Notes under the pieces: model-generated
What the model saw: the letters and a program-made list of their open reading frames with translations, nothing else
Database searches by the model: none
What the model was told of the DNA's origin: nothing
Source of the DNA: Methylobacter sp.
GTDB taxonomy: Bacteria; Pseudomonadota; Gammaproteobacteria; Methylococcales; Methylomonadaceae
Length of the DNA stretch: 34,028 nucleotides
NCBI GenBank assembly: GCA_030679035.1
Contig: JAUXTH010000084.1
Coordinates: forward strand, 1-34,028
Reading direction: 5' to 3'
Part shown: one piece after another, positions 8,592-16,109 of the stretch
How positions within the stretch are numbered: the first letter of the stretch is position 1
Layout of the letters: each line of letters starts with the position of its first letter
Made by a program: the position numbers and the translations under genes

Positions 8592-8638
8592 GGCGTAGCG
8601 CGCCTGGACTGCGTTCCCACGCGGCGCGTGGGAACGAG
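8592..8638 (-). repeat. REP unit, right copy (inverted)
   Basis: The mirror of the left unit: a GGCG/CGCC-type hairpin (8592-8604) followed by GTTCCCACGC-GGC-GCGTGGGAAC (8613-8635, perfect 10-bp stem). It begins just after the RAYT stop codon. Confidence 0.85.
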
Positions 8639-8793
8639 AGAATTCGCCAGGAACGGAGCCTTGAACCTGATCCCCGCTCGGGTTTTTCTGAGAAGGGGTT
8701 TCTTATGCCCGATTGTATTTGATGTTGTGCGTTGATCGGCGGTTTGCTGGAGCGAATGCGCCAAAAAAATCAACTCTTCTTAAAAGTTAATTA

Positions 8794-8820
8794 TTGATAA
8801 TAAATTAAAAAACCTACAAT
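8794..8820 (+). promoter_or_regulatory. Possible sigma70-type promoter for the lectin leader
   Basis: TTGATA (8794-8799) and TACAAT (8815-8820) are close to the -35 and -10 consensus but have a 15-bp spacer, shorter than the 17 bp optimum. The region is strongly AT-rich. A start near 8827 would give a leader of roughly 320 nt before the lectin ATG. Confidence 0.35.
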
Positions 8821-9100
8821 AAAATCAGCTTTGGCTGGCATACAACCCCAGATCTGATGTGCAACAATGTAAGCGTCGCTAAAAAGCGGCAGCTCCAACT
8901 AAGACCGATAAACTTAAAAATTGCAGTTGAGCATGCTAAAGCCCCATTGATCTGGTCGACGTAGTATAGGGGTTAGATATGCTTGCCGAATGACTGCGAG
9001 GAGAGTCCCACTCATGCTTAGATAAGCTCTGCACGAATGGTTTCCACGCACGCCAACTGCGTTTTTAGGGCAAAGGTAAGCTTTCGGGATTATTTAAGAT

Positions 9101-9126
9101 GCCTGACTTAATGGTTAGGCTTTTTT
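9101..9126 (+). terminator. Intrinsic-terminator-like hairpin just before the lectin gene
   Basis: GCCTGAC and GTTAGGC pair over 7 bp (one G-T wobble) around a 6-nt loop, followed directly by TTTTTT at 9121-9126. It lies inside the presumed leader, upstream of the AGGA at 9138-9141 and ATG 9150. It could end a small RNA transcribed from 8.8 kb or act as a regulated attenuator. Confidence 0.65.
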
Positions 9127-9149
9127 ATTTCTTAAAATAGGATAAAAAA

Positions 9150-9647
9150 ATGACAATTACAAAGAAAATGCTCAATTGCGCAATGGCGTTGGTTATCTCG
9201 TTAGGTATTGCCGGAATAGCTTTTGCTTGCCCTTACACGCCGTCCCTGCAATATGGCGGCACTGGCGGAAGCGCATTTAGCGATGATCTGACCCAAGCCG
9301 TCCAAATTACACAAATCAACATCTGGTCCGGTTCTGAGGTAGATGCCATTCAGGCGGTCTGGAGCAAACAAGGGGGCGGGACACTCACAGGTACCAAACA
9401 TGGTGGGGATGGCGGTAGTTTAAGCACTATAAAACTCGCGTCCGGCGAATATATCGTTCGTGTTGATGGAAGGTCCGGTAGTAGGACCGATCAATTGACA
9501 TTCACCAGCAATTTAGGGAATAAATTCGGTCCATACGGTGGAAATGGCGGATCTGCATTTTCCCTCCCTAACCTGAAAGTAGGCGGTTTCTTGGGGCGCT
9601 CCGGTTCTCGGCTTGATGCCTTCGCCGTATTTAACTCAGTATCTTGA
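9150..9647 (+). CDS. Secreted jacalin-like lectin domain protein
   Basis: A 165-residue protein with an N-terminal signal peptide (charged start, hydrophobic core AMALVISLGIAGIAFA, probable cleavage after AFA near residue 26). The mature part has the beta-prism features of jacalin-type lectins: a GGTGGSAF loop near the start, GRSGSRTDQLTF in the middle, and GPYGGNGGSAF with GRSGSRLDAFAVF at the end, where the Gly-rich loop and the SGSxxDxxxF strand form the sugar-binding site in the family. It is expected to be exported and to bind mannose-type or related sugars, perhaps on the cell's own polysaccharide or on other cells. The target is not known. The gene stands alone behind a long leader with a terminator-like hairpin. 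AGGA is 9 nt before the ATG. Confidence 0.8.
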   Translation: MTITKKMLNCAMALVISLGIAGIAFACPYTPSLQYGGTGGSAFSDDLTQAVQITQINIWSGSEVDAIQAVWSKQGGGTLTGTKHGGDGGSLSTIKLASGEYIVRVDGRSGSRTDQLTFTSNLGNKFGPYGGNGGSAFSLPNLKVGGFLGRSGSRLDAFAVFNSVS

Positions 9648-9661
9648 TGCAACCGTTCGGC

Positions 9662-9681
9662 AAGGGGGCATCGCCCTCCTT
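9662..9681. terminator. Short hairpin between the lectin gene and kbl
   Basis: AAGGGGG and CTCCTT pair (about 7 bp with one wobble) around a small loop, between two convergent genes. No clear T-run follows on either strand, so termination is only a guess. Confidence 0.3.
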
Positions 9682-9748
9682 GTCGAATTCAGGGCTTCAT
9701 GGATTCGATCTGCCACGTCCGGAAGAGGCAATTATTTTCAATTAGCCG

Positions 9749-10969
9749 TTACTTAAAATCAGCCAGTTTTGCCAATAAATAGTCCAAATCTTTTTCGGTA
9801 TGCTCCGCCGAAACCTGTAACCTGATTTCCTGCTCGCCTTGAGGGACTACCGGGTAATTCAGTCCCGTTGCCAGAATATTATTCGTCAATAAATGCGCGA
9901 CTAGCGCCGATGTTTTTCCGGTGTCCCTGATCAGGACCGGGACGATGGGATGTTCTCCTTGTAAAGTTTCAAAGCCCAGTTTTTCAAGTCCAGATCTAAG
10001 ACGGACGCTAAATGCCCGCAGTTTTTCCAGCAAACGCAAGCCTTCATCGCTGGTCACAATGTCTAAAGCAGCGCTAGCTGCGGCTGCTTCAGCAGGCGTA
10101 ATCGGATTAGAATAAATATAAAACGGCGAGGTTTCCCGTAAATAAGCTATCGCCACCGAATTGGAAACGACATAGCCTCCATTAACGCCAAAGGCTTTGC
10201 CGAGCGTGGCTATTAAAATATCCGCTTTACCTTGCGTATATTCTTCCGTGCCCCGTCCGCTCTGCCCAAAGGCGCCAACGCCATGAGAATCATCGACAAT
10301 GGTAATAATCCCTTGTTCATACGCGTCTTCATGCCGTTTACAGCAGGCGTTTATTTGATCGAGAGGTGCGTAATCGCCGCGCATGCTGAAAATCCCGTCA
10401 GTAACCAGACAAACACGCTTGACCTGGCCTTTGTAGGCTTCAAGGATTTTGTCCAGGGCATCAATATCTGCATGAGCATAAATTTCTTTGCCGGCAGGAT
10501 GGGATAAGCGGATCGCATTGATAATGCAGTTATGATTCAGCGCATCGCTGACGACTAAAGTGTCGTTAGAAATAAACTGGGGCAATACCCCGGTCATCGT
10601 CGTATAAGCGGAACTGAACAGCATTGCCGATTCGCGGCCATGAAACTGGGCCAGCTTTTGTTCCAGTTCAATATGCGGAAGGTAAGTGCCGCTGATAAAA
10701 CGAACCGCTCCGGGGCCGGTGCCGAATTTTTCAGCGGCTGCGGTTTCCGCTTTGATAACCTGCGGATGCAGGGTAAGTCCGAGGTAGGAGTTGGAATTCA
10801 TGCGCAAGAAAGCCCTGTCCCCGTATCCTTCAAGAAAATAGCGGGGGCCGAAACCGCCATCGGCGGCTTTCATGCCGGTAATAACTTTTTCATTACCTTT
10901 GCATAGGCCTTGTTGTTGTAATTCGGTTAATTTATCGGTGAGCAGCGGTTCTAATTTTTTCAGTGACAT
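9749..10969 (-). CDS. kbl: Glycine C-acetyltransferase (2-amino-3-ketobutyrate CoA ligase)
   Basis: A 406-residue PLP enzyme of the alpha-oxoamine synthase family. It cleaves 2-amino-3-ketobutyrate with CoA to glycine and acetyl-CoA, the second step of threonine breakdown. DDSHGVGAFG at 226-235 and ATLGKAFG, with K258 as the Schiff-base lysine, are diagnostic, and SMRGDYAPL at 195-203 is typical. It lies 12 bp downstream of an SDR-type threonine dehydrogenase on the same strand, with GGAGG before its ATG, so the two form an operon. KBL is separated from the related BioF, HemA and Spt enzymes by this partner and by its sequence (for example NSYLGLTLHP). Cytosolic; the length is about normal for the family (E. 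coli near 398). Confidence 0.92.
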   Translation of the reverse strand: MSLKKLEPLLTDKLTELQQQGLCKGNEKVITGMKAADGGFGPRYFLEGYGDRAFLRMNSNSYLGLTLHPQVIKAETAAAEKFGTGPGAVRFISGTYLPHIELEQKLAQFHGRESAMLFSSAYTTMTGVLPQFISNDTLVVSDALNHNCIINAIRLSHPAGKEIYAHADIDALDKILEAYKGQVKRVCLVTDGIFSMRGDYAPLDQINACCKRHEDAYEQGIITIVDDSHGVGAFGQSGRGTEEYTQGKADILIATLGKAFGVNGGYVVSNSVAIAYLRETSPFYIYSNPITPAEAAAASAALDIVTSDEGLRLLEKLRAFSVRLRSGLEKLGFETLQGEHPIVPVLIRDTGKTSALVAHLLTNNILATGLNYPVVPQGEQEIRLQVSAEHTEKDLDYLLAKLADFK

Positions 10970-10981
10970 AAACGCCTCCGG

Positions 10982-11923
10982 TTATTTGAGCGTAATTTTC
11001 TCGAGCATATCCTTGACCATTGCCGGTAAATCGAATTGAGCCTGCCAGCCCCATTCGGTTCTGGCGGCGCTGTCGTTCATGTGTCTGGGCCAGGAATCGG
11101 CAATCGCCTGGCGTAATGGGTCGATGCTGTATGTGATAGTGAATTCTGGAATATGTTTTTGTATTTCTGCCGCCAACTGCTGCGGGGTAAAACTCATGGC
11201 CGTCACATTAAATGCGTTTCTGTGCTTTAGTTGCTGACTGCCCGCTGTCATCAAGTGAATCGCGGCATCAATAGCGTCGGGCATGTACATCATATCCAGT
11301 TGCGTATCGGCCCGAAGGAAACACTCATAATGTTGCGATTTTATTGCCGCATAAAAAATATCCACCGCATAATCGGTGGTTCCTCCGCCCGGCAGGGTTG
11401 AGCTGGAAATCAGCCCCGGATACCTTAAGCCGCGTGCGTCGACGCCAAAGCGATGATAATAATAATCACAAAGCAGTTCGCCTGAAACTTTGGTAATACC
11501 GTAAATGGTTGTGGGTCGCTGAATAGTATCCTGAGGCGTATCCATCGGCGGGGTTTCTGTGCCAAAAGCCGCTATGGAGCTGGGGAAGAACAGCGCACAT
11601 CGGTGTTTTCTGGAAGCCTCCAACGCATTGAGTAAACCGTTCATATTGACATCCCAAGCCTGCTGCGGCTTTTGTTCCGCAACAGCGGAAAGCAATGCGG
11701 CGAGATGGAAAATCGTATCAATATTATTGTCTTCTACGACTTGATTGATTGCCGACACGTCGCGCACATCCAGAAGGCAAAAAGATCCCGATTGCGTTAG
11801 TTCGTTCAAGGCCGGTCTTTTATCGGTAGCGAGCACATTTTCGTCGCCATATCGGCTGCGCAAGGCTATTGTTAACTCCGAGCCAATCTGCCCGGTTGCT
11901 CCCGTTACCAGTATTTTTTTCAT
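10982..11923 (-). CDS. SDR-type L-threonine 3-dehydrogenase (NAD-dependent epimerase family)
   Basis: A 313-residue extended short-chain dehydrogenase with GATGQIG at 8-14, SSIAAFG from 115, and the Y141xxxK145 pair in YGITK. LRYPGLIS follows. This family includes the non-zinc L-threonine 3-dehydrogenases of bacteria such as Cupriavidus, which give 2-amino-3-ketobutyrate and NADH. The kbl gene 12 bp downstream makes that reaction by far the most likely, so the pair would convert threonine to glycine plus acetyl-CoA. I place the start at the ATG at 11923 rather than the GTG at 11929, because AAGG sits 6 nt upstream of the ATG and would touch the GTG. A UDP-sugar epimerase is the alternative from the domain alone. 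Confidence 0.85.
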   Translation of the reverse strand: MKKILVTGATGQIGSELTIALRSRYGDENVLATDKRPALNELTQSGSFCLLDVRDVSAINQVVEDNNIDTIFHLAALLSAVAEQKPQQAWDVNMNGLLNALEASRKHRCALFFPSSIAAFGTETPPMDTPQDTIQRPTTIYGITKVSGELLCDYYYHRFGVDARGLRYPGLISSSTLPGGGTTDYAVDIFYAAIKSQHYECFLRADTQLDMMYMPDAIDAAIHLMTAGSQQLKHRNAFNVTAMSFTPQQLAAEIQKHIPEFTITYSIDPLRQAIADSWPRHMNDSAARTEWGWQAQFDLPAMVKDMLEKITLK

Positions 11924-12221
11924 CGGCACCTTCGCTCATTACTAAGGGTGGGGTTATAGGATACGCCTTCTTGCGTCGCTAGCATCCAATAAATGACGCC
12001 AGCTTCATATCGCCACAAATCCAGGAATGGTTGATCATAACCTTTCAGTCTACGTAACTAAGCGTATTGAAAATAGGGCTTTATTGTTGAACAATAAAAA
12101 TCAGTTGTGCGTATAGGAGGCCATGGGGAGGTTTTCTTTGGGCTTGTTGGATGTTTCTTTCCGGCTTGAGGCTATACACTACGCAACGGGTCTGGCTGTA
12201 TTTAAGACTGAGGAGCCTACA

Positions 12222-12431
12222 ATGAAACGTTTAGCATTAGCAGTCGCCTTTGCGGGGATCGTGTTCACTCTGAATGGTTGTGCCGTTTATGTTTCGCCGT
12301 ACGACCATCTCGGTTTTTCTTACGGTTACGCCCCATATAGCGGATATAGTTACGGTTATCCCAGGTTTAGACGGCATTCTTACGGCTGGGGCGGGAGAGG
12401 TTATGGCTGGCGAGGACGTGGCTGGCATTGA
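12222..12431 (+). CDS. Small Gly/Tyr-rich lipoprotein
   Basis: A 69-residue protein beginning MKRLALAVAFAGIVFTLNGC. The LNGC lipobox makes C20 the likely lipidated residue. The mature part is very rich in Tyr, Gly, Ser and, at the end, Arg and Trp (YGYAPYSGYSYGYPRF, then GWGGRGYGWRGRGW). I chose ATG 12222 because AGGAG lies 6 nt upstream. A longer frame from 12123 lacks a signal sequence at its start. No function is recognised. It is the first of three exported or lipidated proteins in a row. Confidence 0.75.
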   Translation: MKRLALAVAFAGIVFTLNGCAVYVSPYDHLGFSYGYAPYSGYSYGYPRFRRHSYGWGGRGYGWRGRGWH

Positions 12432-12510
12432 AACTGAGGACTCAAGATGGCAGTCCATTAAAGTCAAATCCAGCTCTCTTTGTTCTATTCAGATAGTTGA
12501 GGAAACGATA

Positions 12511-13032
12511 ATGATGTCCAGAAGACTATCAATTGCATTCATGATCCTTATTGCGCTGTTTTCTAGCGGGGAGGCTTTGGCTCGGGATGGAGGCGATAGA
12601 CACGGAGGTGTTTTCAAAGGAGGTCATGTTCGAGGAGAACATTTTGAGGGATCCCGTCACCGTAATTATGGTGAGTTTGAGTTTTTTCTGGGATCCCCTT
12701 TTTTTTGGCCAGAATTCTATTATTGGCCTTACTACACCTATCCTCCCTATTATTCTTCCCCAACTATGATAATGCAGTCTTCCCCTCCAGCTTATATAGA
12801 CCAAGGGACTGTTGTGCCCCAAATCCAGTCGCTTCAGCCGAACAATTTGGATTATTGTTCAGAACCTGCCGGTTACTATCCCTATGTACAAGAATGTTTG
12901 TCCGGATGGCGGAGAATTAATCCGCCGCCCATAGAGCAGGAGCCCGGCTATCGGTATTACTGCAGCAATCCAGCAGGATACTATCCCTTTGGTAGGGAGT
13001 GTTCGGCCATCTGGCGAAATGTTGTACCTTAA
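12511..13032 (+). CDS. Exported protein with two YCxxPAGYYP repeats
   Basis: A 173-residue protein with a signal peptide (MMSRRLSIAFMILIALFSSG, probable cut after ALA). After a His/Gly-rich part comes an aromatic stretch (FFWPEFYYWPYYTYPPYYSS), then two copies of a cysteine motif: YCSEPAGYYPYVQECLSGW and YCSNPAGYYPFGRECSAIW. This YC..PAGYYP...C..W motif is common in small proteobacterial envelope proteins of unknown function, and the cysteines may form disulfides. GAGG precedes ATG 12511. The frame is open further upstream, but the signal peptide fixes the start here. It is followed 14 bp later by a lipoprotein gene, suggesting cotranscription. Confidence 0.75.
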   Translation: MMSRRLSIAFMILIALFSSGEALARDGGDRHGGVFKGGHVRGEHFEGSRHRNYGEFEFFLGSPFFWPEFYYWPYYTYPPYYSSPTMIMQSSPPAYIDQGTVVPQIQSLQPNNLDYCSEPAGYYPYVQECLSGWRRINPPPIEQEPGYRYYCSNPAGYYPFGRECSAIWRNVVP

Positions 13033-13046
13033 AGGAGGCGTGTCAA

Positions 13047-13376
13047 ATGTTACAGATTCTGGCAATCTTGATTTCTGTTTTCTTGCTCAACGCTTGCTCG
13101 ACGTTGCCGAGTGGTCCGAGTGTTTTGGTGCTGCCCGGCGCCGGTAAAAACTTCGATCAGTTCCGTAATGACGATCTGAGGTGCAGGCAATTGGTTCATG
13201 CAGATATTGTTGCATCGCAAAATGAGCTTGATTCCAAAGAGGAAGGTCAACAAAGTTATGACATTGGCTATATTCAATGCATGTATGGCAAAGGGCATCA
13301 AGTTCCTGTGCCCGAAGAATTTATGTACGATATTCGGCAGGAATGGCATCCACCTGCCAAGATGTACGAGCCCTAA
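13047..13376 (+). CDS. Small lipoprotein
   Basis: A 109-residue protein, MLQILAILISVFLLNACSTL, with lipobox LNAC (C17). A perfect AAAGGAGG at 13031-13038 sits 8 nt before ATG 13047. The mature part starts with SGPSVLVLPGAGKNFDQFRNDDLRCRQ in two runs; this resembles the N-terminal part of proteobacterial 'glycine zipper' lipoproteins (LPG.GK.FDQF..DD..CR), but the glycine zipper itself is missing. It ends with an acidic, Pro-rich tail. Role unknown; probably anchored to the outer membrane with its operon partners. Confidence 0.75.
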   Translation: MLQILAILISVFLLNACSTLPSGPSVLVLPGAGKNFDQFRNDDLRCRQLVHADIVASQNELDSKEEGQQSYDIGYIQCMYGKGHQVPVPEEFMYDIRQEWHPPAKMYEP

Positions 13377-13438
13377 TCAATATAGAATATTCAGATTTTG
13401 TTTGATTATCCAACTGCAAGCGCGCGACAACAATGAAC

Positions 13439-13466
13439 TGTGGCGAAAGGCTAACCTATCGCCACA
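13439..13466. terminator. Strong hairpin between convergent genes
   Basis: TGTGGCGA (13439-13446) and TCGCCACA (13459-13466) form a perfect 8-bp stem, extended inside by AGG/CCT. It lies 62 bp after the lipoprotein stop and 15 bp before the stop of the convergent gene, where a bidirectional terminator is expected. The T-rich tail (TTGAATTTTAA) is weak. Confidence 0.5.
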
Positions 13467-13481
13467 TTGAATTTTAAGCGA

Positions 13482-13868
13482 TTACTTTTTAATAAAGTAA
13501 TAATAGCCGCCGAATTTTCCTTTTAGGGTCATGCTGTTGGCGTCTTTTTCCACCAAAGTAAACAAGTCGAATCGACTGTTGCCCACCAGCGCAACTTTTA
13601 ACTTGCCGTCGTCTATTTCGTAATTTACCGGCGGTTGATCATAGTATTTGCCGTCGCGTGGAATATGTAAGATCGTTGCTTTGCCATCTTTAAATACCCA
13701 GGTATCTTCTCTAGGGACGGAGTCTTTGTCGGTTAAAGAGTTCTTGCTGTGATCCAGCTTCCAGGTTCCTTCTACTTCTGCTGGAGATTGCAGGGTAATA
13801 TCAGCATAAACGGCGCCGGCAAATACGGATAAAATCAATAACATTGCCGCTAGGTTTGTTTTTTTCAT
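13482..13868 (-). CDS. Secreted small beta-rich protein
   Basis: A 128-residue protein with a signal peptide (MKKTNLAAMLLILSVFAGAV, cut probably after VYA). The mature protein starts near EVEGTWKLDHSKNSL and has alternating strands such as DTWVFKDGKATILHI and YEIDDGKLKVALV, ending FGGYYYFIKK. The 'GTWKLD' start and the strand pattern recall lipocalin-like single-domain proteins, but I cannot name the family. It stands alone and converges on the lipoprotein run. AGGA is about 13 nt before the start. Confidence 0.65.
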   Translation of the reverse strand: MKKTNLAAMLLILSVFAGAVYADITLQSPAEVEGTWKLDHSKNSLTDKDSVPREDTWVFKDGKATILHIPRDGKYYDQPPVNYEIDDGKLKVALVGNSRFDLFTLVEKDANSMTLKGKFGGYYYFIKK

Positions 13869-14273
13869 GGTTACGTAATTTCCTATTTTAATTTAAATAG
13901 TGGGCTAATCATTTGGCTGACGCGCTTTGGGGAACTAAAGCCTGTATCAGGAACTTGAGGACGATCTAATCACTATGGGGGCGCCCCAAACTTAAAAGGG
14001 CTGTTCGATACCTTGATATCGGAGTCCAGTATGCGCCGGAAACGGTTGAACAAATAGCAGTTTGTTTTGTATTGCCGGAAAATGCTGTTTTTTAATGGTT
14101 GTTATTCAGCCGGAAAACAGCGTTACACAGCAGACAGCTTCTAAAAGTTGGAAATTCATGATGGATCAAGTAGTATACGCGGGCTTTTCTGGTTATCCCC
14201 CGGATCGGGATAACGGGTTGTCGCATTAGCACAATAATAATGACTAAAAAACTGCTTACCCCCTCGATTGTCT
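13869..14273. other. Intergenic region with inverted repeats
   Basis: About 400 bp without a convincing gene. It holds a perfect 8-bp inverted repeat GTTATCCC/GGGATAAC (14192-14199, 14207-14214, 7-nt loop), a second pair GCTGTTTT/AAAACAGC (14084-14091, 14114-14121) and a direct repeat of GCCGGAAAA (near 14074 and 14109). Short frames at 14158-14229 and from 14240 are too small to support. The hairpin 60 nt before the next start could be a regulatory site or a repeat relic. Confidence 0.4.
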
Positions 14274-14786
14274 ATGAAATTATTAACTCAATACCTTTGG
14301 CTTTGCTGGTTCATCAATAACCCCGCTGATTTAACGCCCACAAAATCGTTTATGTGGAAAACGGTGGCGTTTTACCTTGTTTCAGGCTGTATTGTTGAAG
14401 GCTTGATTGCCGACCCTGCCGATGGCTCTCTGGAAGTTTTTTTGAGAACGATCATGGCGTTTTCGTCCGTCGCCGTGTTATTGCTGGTCAACAAAAAATG
14501 GCAGTATTTTAATCAATTGTTCACGGCGATTTTTGTCTGTGAGAATTTCATTATGACATTGGCCACACTCACCGAAGCGATGTATTTTCTGATGGTAATG
14601 AAGCATTATGAATACGCGGAAGAAGTGTCAATCGGTATAGGCGTATTGCTGTTGGGGTGGTATTTGGCGATAGTCAGCTATATTTTTCGACAACTGCTGT
14701 CATACAAAATGAGCGCCAGCGTTTTGTTGGCGTTTAGCTATTTTGTTTTAACTTACGGCTTGCCGATGTTGGTTATGGATATATAA
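14274..14786 (+). CDS. Integral membrane protein, unknown
   Basis: A 170-residue protein with about four to five hydrophobic segments (FYLVSGCIVEGLI; IMAFSSVAVLLLV; LFTAIFVCENFIMTLATLT; IGIGVLLLGWYLAIVSYIF; VLLAFSYFVLTYGLPMLV). I do not recognise the family. ATG 14274 is preferred over the TTG at 14268, though neither has a good ribosome binding site. Another short frame from ATG 14240 overlaps the start and could couple translation. It converges on the Band-7-like gene, ending 33 bp from that gene's stop. Confidence 0.65.
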   Translation: MKLLTQYLWLCWFINNPADLTPTKSFMWKTVAFYLVSGCIVEGLIADPADGSLEVFLRTIMAFSSVAVLLLVNKKWQYFNQLFTAIFVCENFIMTLATLTEAMYFLMVMKHYEYAEEVSIGIGVLLLGWYLAIVSYIFRQLLSYKMSASVLLAFSYFVLTYGLPMLVMDI

Positions 14787-14819
14787 AAGCCGACGCATAG
14801 GCCAGAAAAGGCAAGCTGC

Positions 14820-16109
14820 TTATTGCTCATCCTGATTATTATCGTTCCACCCTTGCTCTTTCGACTCATTGGTCGCCAATTGCCGCTCCAGGTGTTGTTT
14901 TTCACGTTCCAGTAAATCGATTTCCCGGCGCAGATAAACATCGGATTCCTTCCGGTGTTTGTAATTTTCCTTTTTCAGTTCCAGACGCTTTTGTTCTCGG
15001 CGTTTTTGGTTTTCGACTTCGGCTTCAAATTCCAGTTGTTTTTGGCGTTGTTCAAAGGCTATTTGTTGGGTATGGATTTTATCCTTGGATTCACGCCATC
15101 TGGCCTGCTGAGTTTCATATTTGGCAATATCGGCTTCGAGTTCTTTGGCTTTTAACTTGGCCTGATGCGCCAAGGACTCCATATGGGTTTTTTGTTCGGC
15201 AATTCTCAGGCGGGCTTCATGCTTTTGTTGCTCCTGAAGATCCGCTTCCAGGGTTATTTCTTTCAGGCTATTTTCGTGTTTAACCTTTTCGGTATGGAGT
15301 CGCTGTTCAATTTCAAATTGTTCCTGCAACTGCTTTTCTTGTTCTTCAAGCAAAAGCTTTTTATTTAAAGCATTCTGGGCTTGCCTTAAACGCTCCAGTT
15401 CGGCATCGCGATTAAATTGATCGAGTTGCTTTTGCTTGTGTTCCAGTTTTTGCTGTTCAGTTTCTTGTTCCTGACGAAACAGTTCTTCTCTTTGCGCATC
15501 ATTAAGCTCAAAACTCTTTTTGAGGACGCATAAATAAACATTTTCCTGGGCGAGTTGTACGTCGGGGAACTCTTCAAATGAGGGCTTTAAGGTGCATAAT
15601 ACTTGCGATTGGATATTTTGCAGTATCAGCATTTCGCTAACCGCGAAAGAAATTTTCTTTTCAATATCGGCTAAGCCTTTTTGTACCCATGCGCCATCTG
15701 ATAACTTAGCCAACTCTTTATGTATCAGGTTGATAAGCAAGTCTTCATAGGCGGTTTTGATATGCGCATTAAGGTCGGACAAAATGTCCATATTGCTGCG
15801 GGCATACTTCAACGTGGCTTGAAAGCGAATGTCCAGCGTCACCGCTATCGTGCAGAAGCCGTCGTAAAGCTTAACCTGTTCGGTGACGCACCAGTTTTCA
15901 ACCGGTAGGGGGTAAACAAGATGGTAAAAGCGCTTAACAAACCCTTCGGGGCGTAAGAACAGCTTCCAATAAGGGCCCATTTTGGTAAGGACAAGCTGAC
16001 GATCGGCATCAAAAACGGGATCCCAAGCTTCCGAGACGGCGAGTTCATCGCCAGCCAAGGTGCCTTCAATAAACCATTGATCGATTTCAGTTCTGGAGCT
16101 ATGCGTCAT
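14820..16109 (-). CDS. Band-7/SPFH-like protein with long coiled coil
   Basis: A 429-residue protein. Residues about 1-200 look like a Band-7/SPFH-type domain: beta strands (CTIAVTLDIRFQATLKYARS), then amphipathic helices and ILQNIQSQVLCTLKPSFEEF. This is followed by about 200 residues of nearly continuous Glu/Lys/Gln-rich coiled coil (for example QEQETEQQKLEHKQKQLDQF). It has no membrane segment of its own and no signal peptide. The start is placed at ATG 16109, with AGGC about 7 nt upstream, not at the TTG at 16124. It overlaps the stop of the upstream membrane-protein gene by 11 nt, so the two are coupled. SPFH proteins oligomerise on membranes as scaffolds, and a scaffold role with the partner is inference. 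The SPFH call is moderate. Confidence 0.65.
   Translation of the reverse strand: MTHSSRTEIDQWFIEGTLAGDELAVSEAWDPVFDADRQLVLTKMGPYWKLFLRPEGFVKRFYHLVYPLPVENWCVTEQVKLYDGFCTIAVTLDIRFQATLKYARSNMDILSDLNAHIKTAYEDLLINLIHKELAKLSDGAWVQKGLADIEKKISFAVSEMLILQNIQSQVLCTLKPSFEEFPDVQLAQENVYLCVLKKSFELNDAQREELFRQEQETEQQKLEHKQKQLDQFNRDAELERLRQAQNALNKKLLLEEQEKQLQEQFEIEQRLHTEKVKHENSLKEITLEADLQEQQKHEARLRIAEQKTHMESLAHQAKLKAKELEADIAKYETQQARWRESKDKIHTQQIAFEQRQKQLEFEAEVENQKRREQKRLELKKENYKHRKESDVYLRREIDLLEREKQHLERQLATNESKEQGWNDNNQDEQ

Larger units (their letters stand above)
7984..8638 (+). mobile_element. REP-flanked RAYT transposon-like unit (decayed)
   Basis: The ends are 13-bp perfect inverted repeats: CTCGTTCCCACGC at 7984-7996 and its complement at 8626-8638. 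Each end carries a two-hairpin REP unit, and the two units face each other. Between them is a REP-associated tyrosine transposase (RAYT) gene with two premature stops. RAYTs are single-copy HUH/Y1 enzymes thought to spread REP hairpins, and the REP-RAYT-REP layout matches the known organisation. The unit is probably no longer self-competent. Confidence 0.75.
8641..9149 (+). other. Long non-coding leader upstream of the lectin gene
   Basis: About 510 bp without a convincing gene. An AT-rich promoter-like segment at 8794-8820 is followed by about 280 nt of mixed-composition sequence with several complementary blocks (for example CCCC at 8942-8945 with GGGG at 8969-8972; CGCT at 8877-8880 with AGCG at 8885-8888). 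It ends in a terminator-like hairpin at 9101-9126, only about 12 nt before the ribosome binding site of the lectin gene. This is the layout of a riboswitch or attenuator, or of a small RNA gene, but I could not match it to a known class. Confidence 0.45.

Noticed and set aside
5894-8906. CCAACTAAGACC occurs at about 5894 and 8895
   Set aside because: A 12-base match with little similarity around it; may be a relic of a repeat but cannot be told from chance here.
8941-8975. TPP-riboswitch-like string TTGATCTGGTCGACGTAG followed by GGGG
   Set aside because: The CTGAGA half of the THI box and the expected stems are missing, and the downstream gene has no link to thiamine.
8996-9012. GAGGAGAGTCC, similar to the RNase P RNA segment GAGGAAAGTCC
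   Set aside because: The leader is too short and the other conserved RNase P regions are not present.
9040-9090. c-di-GMP-I riboswitch-like pieces (CACGCAC and AGGGCAAA)
   Set aside because: In the aptamer these segments are contiguous; here 15 nt intervene and the rest of the conserved core is absent.
12123-12221. Upstream extension of the first small lipoprotein
   Set aside because: The signal peptide with LNGC lipobox and the AGGAG both place the start at 12222.
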